Position numbers and translations under genes: made by a program
From: CAWFYI01 sp963820105
GTDB taxonomy: Bacteria; Patescibacteriota; Saccharimonadia; Saccharimonadales; UBA4665
Length of the DNA stretch: 13,218 bases
Assembly (NCBI GenBank): GCA_963820105.1
Contig: CAWFYI010000002.1
Coordinates: 1-13,218, forward strand
Reading direction: 5' to 3'
Notes under the pieces: model-generated
What the model was told of the DNA's origin: nothing
The model's input: the letters and a program-made list of their open reading frames with translations, nothing else
Databases searched by the model: none
Shown here: positions 7,155 through 13,218 of the stretch, piece by piece
How the letters are laid out: every line of letters starts with the position of its first letter
Position numbering within the stretch: position 1 is the stretch's first letter

Positions 7155-8757
7155 TTTTCAGAACACTTTCTGCAGTTAGGTGGGCGTTCGCCATCAGGGA
7201 AAAGGTTAGGCCTTTGGCGGGCAGGTGGTTGAAGCCAGAGCTATCTGCCACGTATACGTTTTTCGCTCCGTTCAGTCTGCCATCCGGCGCCAGCGTGAAC
7301 CGCTTCTTTGTCTTGCTGAAGGGAAGGGTGCCGGCGTAGTGGATGCTCGAACCGTGGGGCGGATGAATCCGTTTTAGCCCGTGAACACCCAGTTTGCGCA
7401 TAGCCTTCACATAAGCCTTTTCGCGCCTGTCCCATTCCGCTTCTTCCTCGGCAGTAAGCGAATAGCGGGCCTGCAGTTTGTCGCCCGTGACACTGGAAGA
7501 ATCCTTGACCAGGCGCAGATACTTGCCGGGCGAGGCTGAGTCCGGATGCTGGGCGATCATGATTATTATCCCGCTGAGCAAGTAGCGCATGATGGCGCGG
7601 GCGTCGGCCAGGTCGAGCGGAACCTGGTTGATGATGCGGAACAGCATGAGCGACTGGTAACTGTACGATGAAGCTACGGAAATGCCCGAGTCGCCGCCCT
7701 CCTTGTCGATGAAGTATGATAATTGCCCGAAGCCCAGTTTGTGAGGCTCCACAGCCTTGCCCGCCATAGTCGGCTGCAGGCACGGTATGTAGGCATGCGG
7801 ATTGCTCAGGAAGGGAAGCTCGGTGCTACTTGTGCCCTGTGAGCGCAGTACTATCCTGGCACTGGCAAAGGCTCCGCCCGCCAGAATCAGCTTGCGTGCC
7901 CGCACTACTTTTTGCTCGTCGGTCTTAGTGTCCAAGCAGTTGATTTCGACCAAGCCGTCCTTTTCCTTGAAACTCAGCACCAGGTGCGAGCCCTCGTAAG
8001 AAAAGTTTGGCTTTTTGCGCAGTTCGTCCACGGTGATCCAGGGCCGCCAGGCGCTCCGGCCGTTATCCGCGTAGTAGTCCATGTCGTTGTATTGGTAGGC
8101 CTTGCGATCACCGAGGTCTTGCGTGATGAGCGCCAGCGGAGTCCGCCCCACGTAGAACCCGGACCGTTCGAACCCGGACTGCCGCGCCAGATATTTCTTG
8201 TATATGCGTTCATGGTTGCGATCCATGCGGGCAGAAGGTTGGTAAGCGGCAAGTTCGTTGATGGTGTAGGGTGCGGCGGCGTCCTTGGTAGCGCTGATGC
8301 CGATACGTTTGCTAACGGTTTCGTAGGCCTTGTACATCCTTGCCGGATCTAAGCCTGCACGCTTCAGGTCCGCGGACGAATACTCCCAGCACTGCAAGCC
8401 CCAGCCTATACCCAGGCCACCGTAGCCCAGGCTCTCGAGCGGGGAGAAACTGTTTGATTCCAGTGGCAGGTATTTGTCCACGCCCCAGGTCATATGGCCG
8501 CGTGTAGGGGTAACCTGCGCGCCCTTGCTCACGTTGCCATAAGCTATGCCTTCGCCGTTTTCGCCAACCAGATATTTGTACTGATTGGCCTCTTGCTTAC
8601 GTATGTCTATGAAATCCTTCGCGGGGGCCTTCGGTCCCGTGCTGGTCGCTCCTACGTCCAACATGGTCACGTTGGCGCCGGCTTCGACCAGGGTCTGCGC
8701 GGCCATCGAGCCGGCGCAGCCGGAACCTACGACGACGTAATCATGTACCTTGCTCAT
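7147..8757 (-). CDS. GMC-family FAD-dependent oxidoreductase
   Basis: A 536-residue flavoprotein. The N-terminus has the dinucleotide fold YVVVGSGCAGSMAA (7-20), with Asp34 ending the second strand where GMC enzymes often have Glu. The C-terminal domain has HGSSIHYAGTLPF, with a candidate catalytic His473, and the FAD-closing VYVADSSGFNHLPAKG (501-516). Length is typical. No Tat or Sec signal is seen, so it is probably cytoplasmic or held at the membrane by a partner. In the closing motif, the family's usual Asn-Pro or His-Pro before Thr appears as Gly516-Leu517, so one of the two usual active-site residues may be missing. GMC enzymes oxidise alcohols such as sugars and polyols. The start ATG overlaps the stop of the small upstream gene (ATGA), with GGTGAG 7 bases before it. 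The downstream SDR overlaps by 8 bases. Confidence 0.88.
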   Translation of the reverse strand: MSKVHDYVVVGSGCAGSMAAQTLVEAGANVTMLDVGATSTGPKAPAKDFIDIRKQEANQYKYLVGENGEGIAYGNVSKGAQVTPTRGHMTWGVDKYLPLESNSFSPLESLGYGGLGIGWGLQCWEYSSADLKRAGLDPARMYKAYETVSKRIGISATKDAAAPYTINELAAYQPSARMDRNHERIYKKYLARQSGFERSGFYVGRTPLALITQDLGDRKAYQYNDMDYYADNGRSAWRPWITVDELRKKPNFSYEGSHLVLSFKEKDGLVEINCLDTKTDEQKVVRARKLILAGGAFASARIVLRSQGTSSTELPFLSNPHAYIPCLQPTMAGKAVEPHKLGFGQLSYFIDKEGGDSGISVASSYSYQSLMLFRIINQVPLDLADARAIMRYLLSGIIIMIAQHPDSASPGKYLRLVKDSSSVTGDKLQARYSLTAEEEAEWDRREKAYVKAMRKLGVHGLKRIHPPHGSSIHYAGTLPFSKTKKRFTLAPDGRLNGAKNVYVADSSGFNHLPAKGLTFSLMANAHLTAESVLKNE

Positions 8758-9152
8758 GTGATTCTCACCAGGGCTACGAGTATACAGCCTGCTAATGCCC
8801 TAAAGATTGCCCGGAGGCCGAATGCAGCTACGCTGAAAATATAAAATGGATTGCGACTGGCTGGCAGGAAATCCTGCCAGAATTCCGGCTGTGTTTCCAG
8901 AACGGCGAACATCACGTATATGCGTTTGCGGACCTCCGATTGCGGATCCAGCAGGGCCAGGCCGCCGTCAATCAGGCCAAGGCTCCAAGGATGTTTAAGG
9001 ACGAAGGCCAGGAGTTTCCTGTCGTGTGCGGAAACCTTGCCCGCACCGGCTCGCAGCCGCCTGGCGTAAAGACCTTTCGCAGAAGCGCCCGGCAGCGCCT
9101 TTATCAGGTAACGGCTGAATATCTCGGCCTGTAAGTCAAAATCGTCAATCAC
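8754..9152 (-). CDS. Small protein with C-terminal membrane segment, upstream partner of the GMC enzyme
   Basis: From the GTG at 9152 this encodes 132 residues: an acidic start (VIDDFDLQAEIFSRYL), a basic central part, PWSLGLIDGGLALLDPQSE, then RKRIYVMFAVLETQPEFW and a hydrophobic tail of about 35 residues (FYIFSVAAFGLRAIFRALAG and on). The frame stays open back to 9326, but the extra N-terminus covers the intergenic promoter region and does not look like protein, so I reject it. A promoter whose -10 is 10 bases from the GTG supports this start. The stop overlaps the GMC start (ATGA). Membrane-bound GMC dehydrogenases are often encoded with a small subunit, as in gluconate 2-dehydrogenase subunit 3, and I suspect a similar anchoring role. 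I cannot claim homology by eye. Confidence 0.7.
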   Translation of the reverse strand: MIDDFDLQAEIFSRYLIKALPGASAKGLYARRLRAGAGKVSAHDRKLLAFVLKHPWSLGLIDGGLALLDPQSEVRKRIYVMFAVLETQPEFWQDFLPASRNPFYIFSVAAFGLRAIFRALAGCILVALVRIT

Positions 9153-9162
9153 TTTACCACTT

Positions 9163-9191
9163 ATTCTAGCCACCGCCAGGTATAAACTCAA
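9163..9191 (-). promoter_or_regulatory. Promoter for the small protein, GMC and SDR operon
   Basis: Minus-strand TTGAGT (9191-9186), a 17-base spacer and TAGAAT (9168-9163). Predicted start is about 9157, only some 4 bases before the GTG at 9152, so the message would be nearly leaderless. No Shine-Dalgarno fits in that leader. Confidence 0.6.
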
Positions 9192-9213
9192 CCAGCAGCG
9201 GCTTAGCCAGACC

Positions 9214-9232
9214 GCCGGACCGGCAGTCCGGC
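9214..9232. repeat. 19-base inverted repeat between divergent promoters, possible operator
   Basis: GCCGGAC (9214-9220), a 5-base centre CGGCA, and GTCCGGC (9226-9232): a perfect 7-bp GC-rich inverted repeat. It covers the place where the -35 of the rightward extended -10 promoter would be and lies about 23 bases upstream of the leftward -35. No T-run follows on either strand, so it does not look like a terminator. Confidence 0.5.
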
Positions 9233-9242
9233 CTGCCCGATT

Positions 9243-9264
9243 TGGTATGATGACATAAAAGGAG
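9243..9264 (+). promoter_or_regulatory. Extended -10 promoter and Shine-Dalgarno of the third GT-C gene
   Basis: TGGTATGAT (9243-9251) is an extended -10 (TGn plus TATGAT) with no recognisable -35. Seven bases on, transcription would start near 9258. The message would begin with a strong AAAGGAG Shine-Dalgarno (9258-9264), placed 6 bases before an ATA codon at 9271. The same TTGGTATRAT form occurs in front of galE. Confidence 0.5.
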
Positions 9265-9270
9265 CCCGAC

Positions 9271-10704
9271 ATAGCCACGAAATCTAAAAAGGAGCGGACC
9301 CAGGACTTCAGGGACCCTGCGCGCATGGCAGGATTGGCTCTGTTTGCGGTATCGGCCGTACTGCTGCTGTTCCTGCGCTTCTACGTACACCAGCCCGTCA
9401 CCGGTGATGAGCCGCACTATCTGCTGATGGACTACAGTCTGATCCATGACCACGACCTGAACCTAAAGAACAACTTTGCGCACCGCGACTACTGGAGTTT
9501 TTATCCGCATGTGATCAAGCCTGCGGGTCAGATTCCTACCGATCAGCTAAGCGGCGGGTCCGCCAAGTGGTATTCGATACACAGCGTCGGTCTGCCGCTG
9601 ATTCTGGTCCCGGCCTTCTGGCTTGGCGGACCCGGCGGCGCGTCGGTCTTCATGGCTCTGGCCGCCGCGGCCGTAATCTGGCTGACGTTCCGGTGGTGCC
9701 TGCGACTGACCAGAAGCCTCAGACTTTCTTTGGCCGCATCGCTGGCCCTTCTAATATGCTGGTTCTTCAACGGATTGGCCGGCTATGTATATCCGGATCT
9801 GATCATAGCCGGGCTGACACTACTTTCGTTGATTATAGTTGAAAAATACTACGACAAGCCGAAGCATCAGTTCGTCTTGGGAGCAGCCGCCGGGCTGCTG
9901 ATACTTGAGCACTTCAAGGCTTTGGTGATATCGGGCCCGCTTATGCTGGCTTTGTTCGCCAAATCCTGGTGGCAGGGCAAGAAAATACCTTGGTGGGCAC
10001 TCGCCAGTTTCGTCCCGTTATTCTTGTATTTCCTTCTGAGCAACCACGGCTGGTTCGGGGTCTGGAACCCCGCCGATATATACACCGGCTTTTACTTCGG
10101 GCCTTCTTCGCCGCCGATGACCATTACCGCGTTGCTTTTCGACTCGGTAAGAGGATTGTTCGTATATAACCCGGTGTTACTGCTGATCGTGGTAGGATTG
10201 CCCATATGGTACAAGAAGAACCGCGATTCTCTGGCCCTGACCCTGCTGGTCGCGCTGCCTTACTTAGCGGTGGTAGCGGATTTCAGCGGCTGGCGTGCCG
10301 GAACTTCGCCGACTGGCCGGTACCTGATGGACGTTCTGCCGGTGTTCATCCCCTCGCTAGCCTTTGCGCTGGGCGGACTGAAGCGGCATTGGCAGAAGTC
10401 CGTAGTCTGGGTATTAGTAGTTCTGACTATCCTGATAACTCTCAATGCCACGCTGACCCGGCGCCCTTACACAGTTGCCGACGGCCGCTCACCACTTTTC
10501 GTGCAAATACAGGATCATACCGGTCTCAGGCTGGACCGTTACCTGCCCAGGCTTACTGCAAGTAACACGTTCGCTAGCCGGCACGGTACCTTGAAAGCGG
10601 CAGCTGACTATGCGCTTATTCTGGGGCTTTTCGGGTATGGCGTCATTCTGGCAAGGGGAACAGACAAGGGCAAGAAACTAACGGCACGCGGCCTAGGACG
10701 ATAA
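9271..10704 (+). CDS. GT-C-like multi-pass membrane protein, probable ATA start
   Basis: Starting at ATA 9271 gives 477 residues; the first ATG, at 9325, gives 459. I prefer the ATA because AAAGGAG sits 6 bases before it, while nothing resembling a ribosome site precedes the ATG at the right distance. The 18 added residues (ATKSKKERTQDFRDPAR) also make a natural basic cytoplasmic N-tail before helix 1. The protein has about 10-11 hydrophobic helices. Its first outer loop carries VTGDEPHYLLMDYSL with the adjacent acidic pair Asp46-Glu47, the usual position of the GT-C catalytic acid, followed by HDHDLNLKNNFAHRDYW. Later loops hold WNPADIYTGFYFG and FSGWRAGTSPTGRYL. Expected role: transfer of a sugar from a polyprenyl-phosphate donor on the outer face; substrate unknown. 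The 3' end overlaps galE by 12 bases, convergent. Confidence 0.75.
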   Translation: MATKSKKERTQDFRDPARMAGLALFAVSAVLLLFLRFYVHQPVTGDEPHYLLMDYSLIHDHDLNLKNNFAHRDYWSFYPHVIKPAGQIPTDQLSGGSAKWYSIHSVGLPLILVPAFWLGGPGGASVFMALAAAAVIWLTFRWCLRLTRSLRLSLAASLALLICWFFNGLAGYVYPDLIIAGLTLLSLIIVEKYYDKPKHQFVLGAAAGLLILEHFKALVISGPLMLALFAKSWWQGKKIPWWALASFVPLFLYFLLSNHGWFGVWNPADIYTGFYFGPSSPPMTITALLFDSVRGLFVYNPVLLLIVVGLPIWYKKNRDSLALTLLVALPYLAVVADFSGWRAGTSPTGRYLMDVLPVFIPSLAFALGGLKRHWQKSVVWVLVVLTILITLNATLTRRPYTVADGRSPLFVQIQDHTGLRLDRYLPRLTASNTFASRHGTLKAAADYALILGLFGYGVILARGTDKGKKLTARGLGR

Positions 10705-11694
10705 TTTTTGCTGCCAGCGCCAGGCGTCGCGCACCGCGTCCTCGACGGTCTTTTCGGCTTTCCAGCCCAGCTCTCTATTCGCTTTGCTGACGTCGGCATA
10801 ACACACGGCAACGTCCCCGGCCCGGCGGCCATCTATCACATAGGGAATTTTCTTGCCCGTGACGGTTTCGAAAGCGCGAATCATTTCCAGCACCGAGACG
10901 CCTTTGCCCGTACCGAGGTTATGGACGGCCACGCCACCACTCAATTTATCTAGAGCCGCCACGTGGCCTTTGGCCAGATCGACCACGTGTATGTAATCGC
11001 GGATTCCGGTTCCGTCCGGAGTGTCATAATCATCGCCGAACACGTGGACCTTCTCCAGTTTGCCGGCGGCGACCTGCGCCACGTAGGGCGTAAGGTTGTT
11101 CGGTATGTCTTTGGGATCTTCGCCGATCAGGCCGCTCTGGTGCGCTCCAATAGGATTGAAATAACGCAGCAGCGCTACCTGCCACTTTTTATCGGCGACT
11201 GCCAGGTCTTCGAGTATCTGCTCGATCATCAGCTTCGTGCGCCCGTAAGGGTTCGTTATGCCTACGCCGACGCGGCTGGTTTCCTTGAGCGGCAGTTCGT
11301 CGGGAGTTCCGTAAACCGTCGCCGACGAACTGAAAACTATACGTTTTACACCGCGGGCCTGCATGACCTCGCAAAGCACCATGGCTGAATCCAGGTTGTT
11401 CTGATAATAGTCCAGCGGCTTGGCGACTGATTCGCCGACAGCCTTGAGTCCGGCCAGGTGTATGACGGCGTCGAAGGAGTTGTCGGCAAAAATTTTATCG
11501 AGCGCGGTTTTGTCGCGCACATCCAGTTTATGAAAAGCCACATGCTTGTGGGTGATGGCTTCGAGCTGCTTAATGACGCTCTCGGAACTATTCGACAGAT
11601 TGTCTACAATCACCACATCGTGGCCGGCGCCCATTAGCTCGACGACCGTATGACTACCTATGAAGCCGGCACCGCCGGTGACTAAAACTTTCAC
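10693..11694 (-). CDS. galE: UDP-glucose 4-epimerase
   Basis: A 333-residue extended SDR of normal GalE length that interconverts UDP-glucose and UDP-galactose using bound NAD. It has TGGAGFIGSH (6-15), the Asp31-Asn32-Leu33 NAD-binding turn (VDNLSNSS), VIHLAGLKAVGES (78-90), FSSSATVYG (121-129) with catalytic Ser124, and NPYGRTK (148-154) with Tyr150 and Lys154. Further on are RYFNPIGAHQSGLIGEDP and GTGIRDYIHVVDLA, all typical of GalE rather than UDP-glucuronate or UDP-xylose enzymes. The start is GTG at 11694, only 9 bases after an extended -10, so the message should be almost leaderless. It is divergent from ugd and convergent with the GT-C gene, overlapping it by 12 bases. It probably supplies UDP-galactose to the local glycosyltransferases. 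Confidence 0.95.
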   Translation of the reverse strand: MKVLVTGGAGFIGSHTVVELMGAGHDVVIVDNLSNSSESVIKQLEAITHKHVAFHKLDVRDKTALDKIFADNSFDAVIHLAGLKAVGESVAKPLDYYQNNLDSAMVLCEVMQARGVKRIVFSSSATVYGTPDELPLKETSRVGVGITNPYGRTKLMIEQILEDLAVADKKWQVALLRYFNPIGAHQSGLIGEDPKDIPNNLTPYVAQVAAGKLEKVHVFGDDYDTPDGTGIRDYIHVVDLAKGHVAALDKLSGGVAVHNLGTGKGVSVLEMIRAFETVTGKKIPYVIDGRRAGDVAVCYADVSKANRELGWKAEKTVEDAVRDAWRWQQKLSS

Positions 11695-11703
11695 TTCGGC
11701 AGT

Positions 11704-11712
11704 ATTATACCA
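11704..11712 (-). promoter_or_regulatory. Extended -10 promoter of galE
   Basis: Minus-strand TGGTATAAT (11712-11704), an extended -10 with a perfect TATAAT and no clear -35. The GTG start of galE begins 9 bases downstream of the hexamer, so the 5' leader should be about 2-4 bases. Confidence 0.6.
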
Positions 11713-11742
11713 AGATTTGAAGATTATCCGCCGCTATAAACT

Positions 11743-11787
11743 TGAACCAAAGTTCATATTCCATGTGGTCTAAAAACGTGATTTAGA
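11743..11787. repeat. Two small inverted repeats in the galE-ugd divergent region
   Basis: TGAAC-CAAA-GTTCA (11743-11756) and TCTAAA-AACGTGA-TTTAGA (11769-11787), both perfect. They lie upstream of the galE promoter and in the region where an ugd promoter is expected. I could not identify a convincing ugd -35/-10 pair. The 136-base gap holds nothing else that I recognise. Short AT-rich repeats of this size can occur by chance. Confidence 0.3.
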
Positions 11788-11830
11788 GTAAGATTACACC
11801 TATTGATACTGACATGGACAGGATTGGGGC

Positions 11831-13162
11831 ATGAAGATTGCAGTCGTAGGGACCGGATATGTCGGATTGGTGACAGGAACCTGCTTCGCGGAAGCAGGGA
11901 ACGACGTCGCATGCGTCGACATAGACAAGGCCAAGGTGGCCCGGATGCGCGAAGGCCGGATACCAATATACGAACCCGGACTTGAAGCCATATTCAAGCG
12001 CAATATCAAAGAAGAACGCCTGACCTTCACGACCGGCCTTAAGGAAGGGGTGCAAGGCGCGGCCGTTATTTTCCTGGCGCTGCCGACGCCGCCCCAGGAA
12101 GACGGCTCCGCGGATCTTTCCTATATCTTGGGCGTGGCCGGAGAACTTGGCAGCCTGCTGACGAATTACGCCGTGATAGTCGACAAAAGCACCGTGCCGG
12201 TTGGCACGGCCGAAAAGGTCAAAGAGCGTATCGCCAAAGACGCCAAGGCCGGATTTGACGTTGTTTCCAACCCGGAATTCCTGCGCGAAGGCCATGCCGT
12301 AGAGGACTTTCAGAAACCCGACCGCATAATCATCGGAACGTCTTCAGCCAAGGCGCGTAAAGTCATGGACGAGCTGTACAAGCCGTTCGCAAGACCTGAG
12401 AGTCCTATATTTTTCATGGACGAACGCTCGGCGGAAATGACCAAGTACGCGGCCAATGCCTTCCTGGCCGTCAAAATCTCGTTCATAAACGAGATCGCCA
12501 ACTTGAGCGAGGTGCTCGGTGTGAACGTCGACGAGATCAAGCTGGGCATCGGCTCTGATCCGCGGATCGGCCAGCGGTTCCTGAACGCCGGAATCGGCTA
12601 TGGCGGTAGCTGTTTTCCCAAGGATGTCATGGCCTTGCAGCAGACGGCCGATGAAAACGGCACTGCTCTGAACATACTCAAGACGGTCGTCAACACCAAC
12701 GCTAAACAGCAGCGCAAGCTGGTGGAAAAGGTCAAAAAGTTCTACGATGGCGACATCAAAGGCAAAAGGTTTGCGCTGTGGGGCTTGTCATTCAAGCCCG
12801 ATACTGACGATATCCGTGAAGCTCCAGCTCTGGAAATCATCGAAAATTTGACGGCAGCGGGAGCGCAGGTCGCGGCATTCGACCCGGAAGCGGCCGGCAA
12901 CGTCAAAAGGCTACATGGCTCGAACCCTAAACTTAGCTTCGCTGACAATAGGTACGAAGCCCTTAAGGACGCTGACGCTTTGCTGATCGCGACCGAATGG
13001 CCTGAGTTCCAGGCACCCGATTTTGCCAAGATGAAAACTTTCCTGAAGGCTCCTGTCGTGTTCGACGGACGCAACATTTATAAACCCGAAGATATGAAAA
13101 AACAGGGCTTTCATTATGAGAGCATCGGTCGTCCGGTAGTGCGGGCGGATAAGACCCGATGA
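11831..13162 (+). CDS. ugd: UDP-glucose 6-dehydrogenase
   Basis: A 443-residue enzyme of typical length that oxidises UDP-glucose twice with NAD to UDP-glucuronate in the cytoplasm. The N-terminal Rossmann motif is VVGTGYVGLVTG (5-16), with Asp30 and Asp32 at the end of the second strand. LALPTPPQEDGSADLSYI (83-100), DKSTVPVGT (118-126) and NPEFLREG (147-154) are conserved. In the helical core are TKYAANAFLAVKISFINE (Lys205, Asn209) and GIGYGGSCFPKD with the catalytic Cys261. The C-terminal domain has GLSFKPDTDDIREAP and FDGRNIY. All key residues are present. An AGGA site (11820-11823) is 7 bases before the ATG. The TGA stop overlaps the next ATG (ATGA). It provides UDP-glucuronate, or a precursor of UDP-pentoses, for the glycan. 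Confidence 0.96.
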   Translation: MKIAVVGTGYVGLVTGTCFAEAGNDVACVDIDKAKVARMREGRIPIYEPGLEAIFKRNIKEERLTFTTGLKEGVQGAAVIFLALPTPPQEDGSADLSYILGVAGELGSLLTNYAVIVDKSTVPVGTAEKVKERIAKDAKAGFDVVSNPEFLREGHAVEDFQKPDRIIIGTSSAKARKVMDELYKPFARPESPIFFMDERSAEMTKYAANAFLAVKISFINEIANLSEVLGVNVDEIKLGIGSDPRIGQRFLNAGIGYGGSCFPKDVMALQQTADENGTALNILKTVVNTNAKQQRKLVEKVKKFYDGDIKGKRFALWGLSFKPDTDDIREAPALEIIENLTAAGAQVAAFDPEAAGNVKRLHGSNPKLSFADNRYEALKDADALLIATEWPEFQAPDFAKMKTFLKAPVVFDGRNIYKPEDMKKQGFHYESIGRPVVRADKTR

Positions 13163-13218
13163 TTGAAGACCGCTTTTATAGCTTGGTGAAAGTCCTGCCC
13201 TTCGTAGTGCCGGCGGCC
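13159..13218 (+). CDS. Start of an unidentified gene co-translated with ugd
   Basis: The ATG at 13159 overlaps the ugd stop (ATGA). The 20 visible codons read MIEDRFYSLVKVLPFVVPAA and stay open to the window edge, with a hydrophobic turn at the end that suggests a membrane protein. The overlap implies an operon with ugd and so a role in the same glycan pathway. A polyprenyl-glycosylphosphotransferase or other membrane transferase would fit, but 20 residues are too few to name a family. Confidence 0.55.
   Translation, partial: MIEDRFYSLVKVLPFVVPAA

Noticed and set aside
7912..8352. 146-codon open frame on the plus strand opposite the GMC gene
   Set aside because: Antisense shadow of a well-supported flavoprotein; composition is unlike a real protein and no start signals are seen.
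9214..9232. Intrinsic terminator at the GC-rich inverted repeat
   Set aside because: No T-run follows on either strand and both flanking genes start here; neither ends here.
9247..9258. Tiny upstream ORF ATG-ATG-ACA-TAA before the third GT-C gene
   Set aside because: Its ATGs overlap the -10 element, so they would lie upstream of the transcription start, and there is no ribosome site.
9153..9326. N-terminal extension of the small GMC-partner protein to 9326
   Set aside because: It runs through two promoters, an inverted repeat and the start of the divergent GT-C gene. The sequence does not look like protein and the promoter at 9163-9191 places the start at 9152.
11783..12295. 170-codon open frame on the minus strand opposite ugd
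   Set aside because: Antisense to the conserved Rossmann domain of ugd, with no independent start signals.

Overview
This 13.2 kb window is a bacterial gene cluster for building cell-surface glycans. Ten complete or near-complete genes sit almost back to back between two genes cut by the window edges. The code is standard: TAA, TAG and TGA all act as stops. Promoters are sigma70-like (TATAAT and TTGnnn elements are easy to find), GC content is moderate, and 5' leaders are very short. The compactness and the mix of GtrA, DPM1-type GT2, GT-C, GMC oxidoreductase, GalE and Ugd would suit a Patescibacteria/CPR genome, perhaps Saccharibacteria. No phylogenetic marker is present, so this placement is a guess.

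Left part (1-5033). A minus-strand exported protein runs off the left edge behind a near-consensus promoter, but its frame is broken after the signal segment. Next, also on the minus strand, is a large membrane protein in which a GtrA-like flippase domain is fused to a YfhO-like GT-C glycosyltransferase domain. Its 3' part carries two apparent single-base deletions. Divergent from it is an operon of a membrane-anchored polyprenyl-phosphate glycosyltransferase (GtrB/ArnC type) and an ArnT/PMT-like GT-C transferase.

Middle part (5030-9152, all minus strand). Two transcription units run leftward. The upstream one is a 132-residue membrane-tail protein, a GMC-family flavoprotein and an extended SDR epimerase/reductase, joined by 4-base and 8-base overlaps. 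The downstream one has its own promoter and encodes a soluble DPM1-like GT2 and a stand-alone GtrA protein.

Right part (9256-13218). A third GT-C-like membrane protein is on the plus strand and probably starts at an AUA codon behind a strong Shine-Dalgarno. It converges on galE (minus). Divergent from galE is ugd (UDP-glucose 6-dehydrogenase), which overlaps the start of an unidentified gene at the right edge.

How it fits together (inference). GalE and Ugd supply UDP-galactose and UDP-glucuronate. The two GT2 enzymes load sugars onto polyprenyl phosphate. The two GtrA modules carry the lipid-linked sugar across the membrane, and the three GT-C proteins use it as donor outside. The flavoprotein-SDR pair next to GT2-GtrA resembles in logic the mycobacterial DprE1/DprE2 oxidation-reduction epimerisation of a polyprenyl-phosphate sugar, although the flavoprotein family is different. 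No tRNA, rRNA, CRISPR array, insertion sequence or clear intrinsic terminator was seen.
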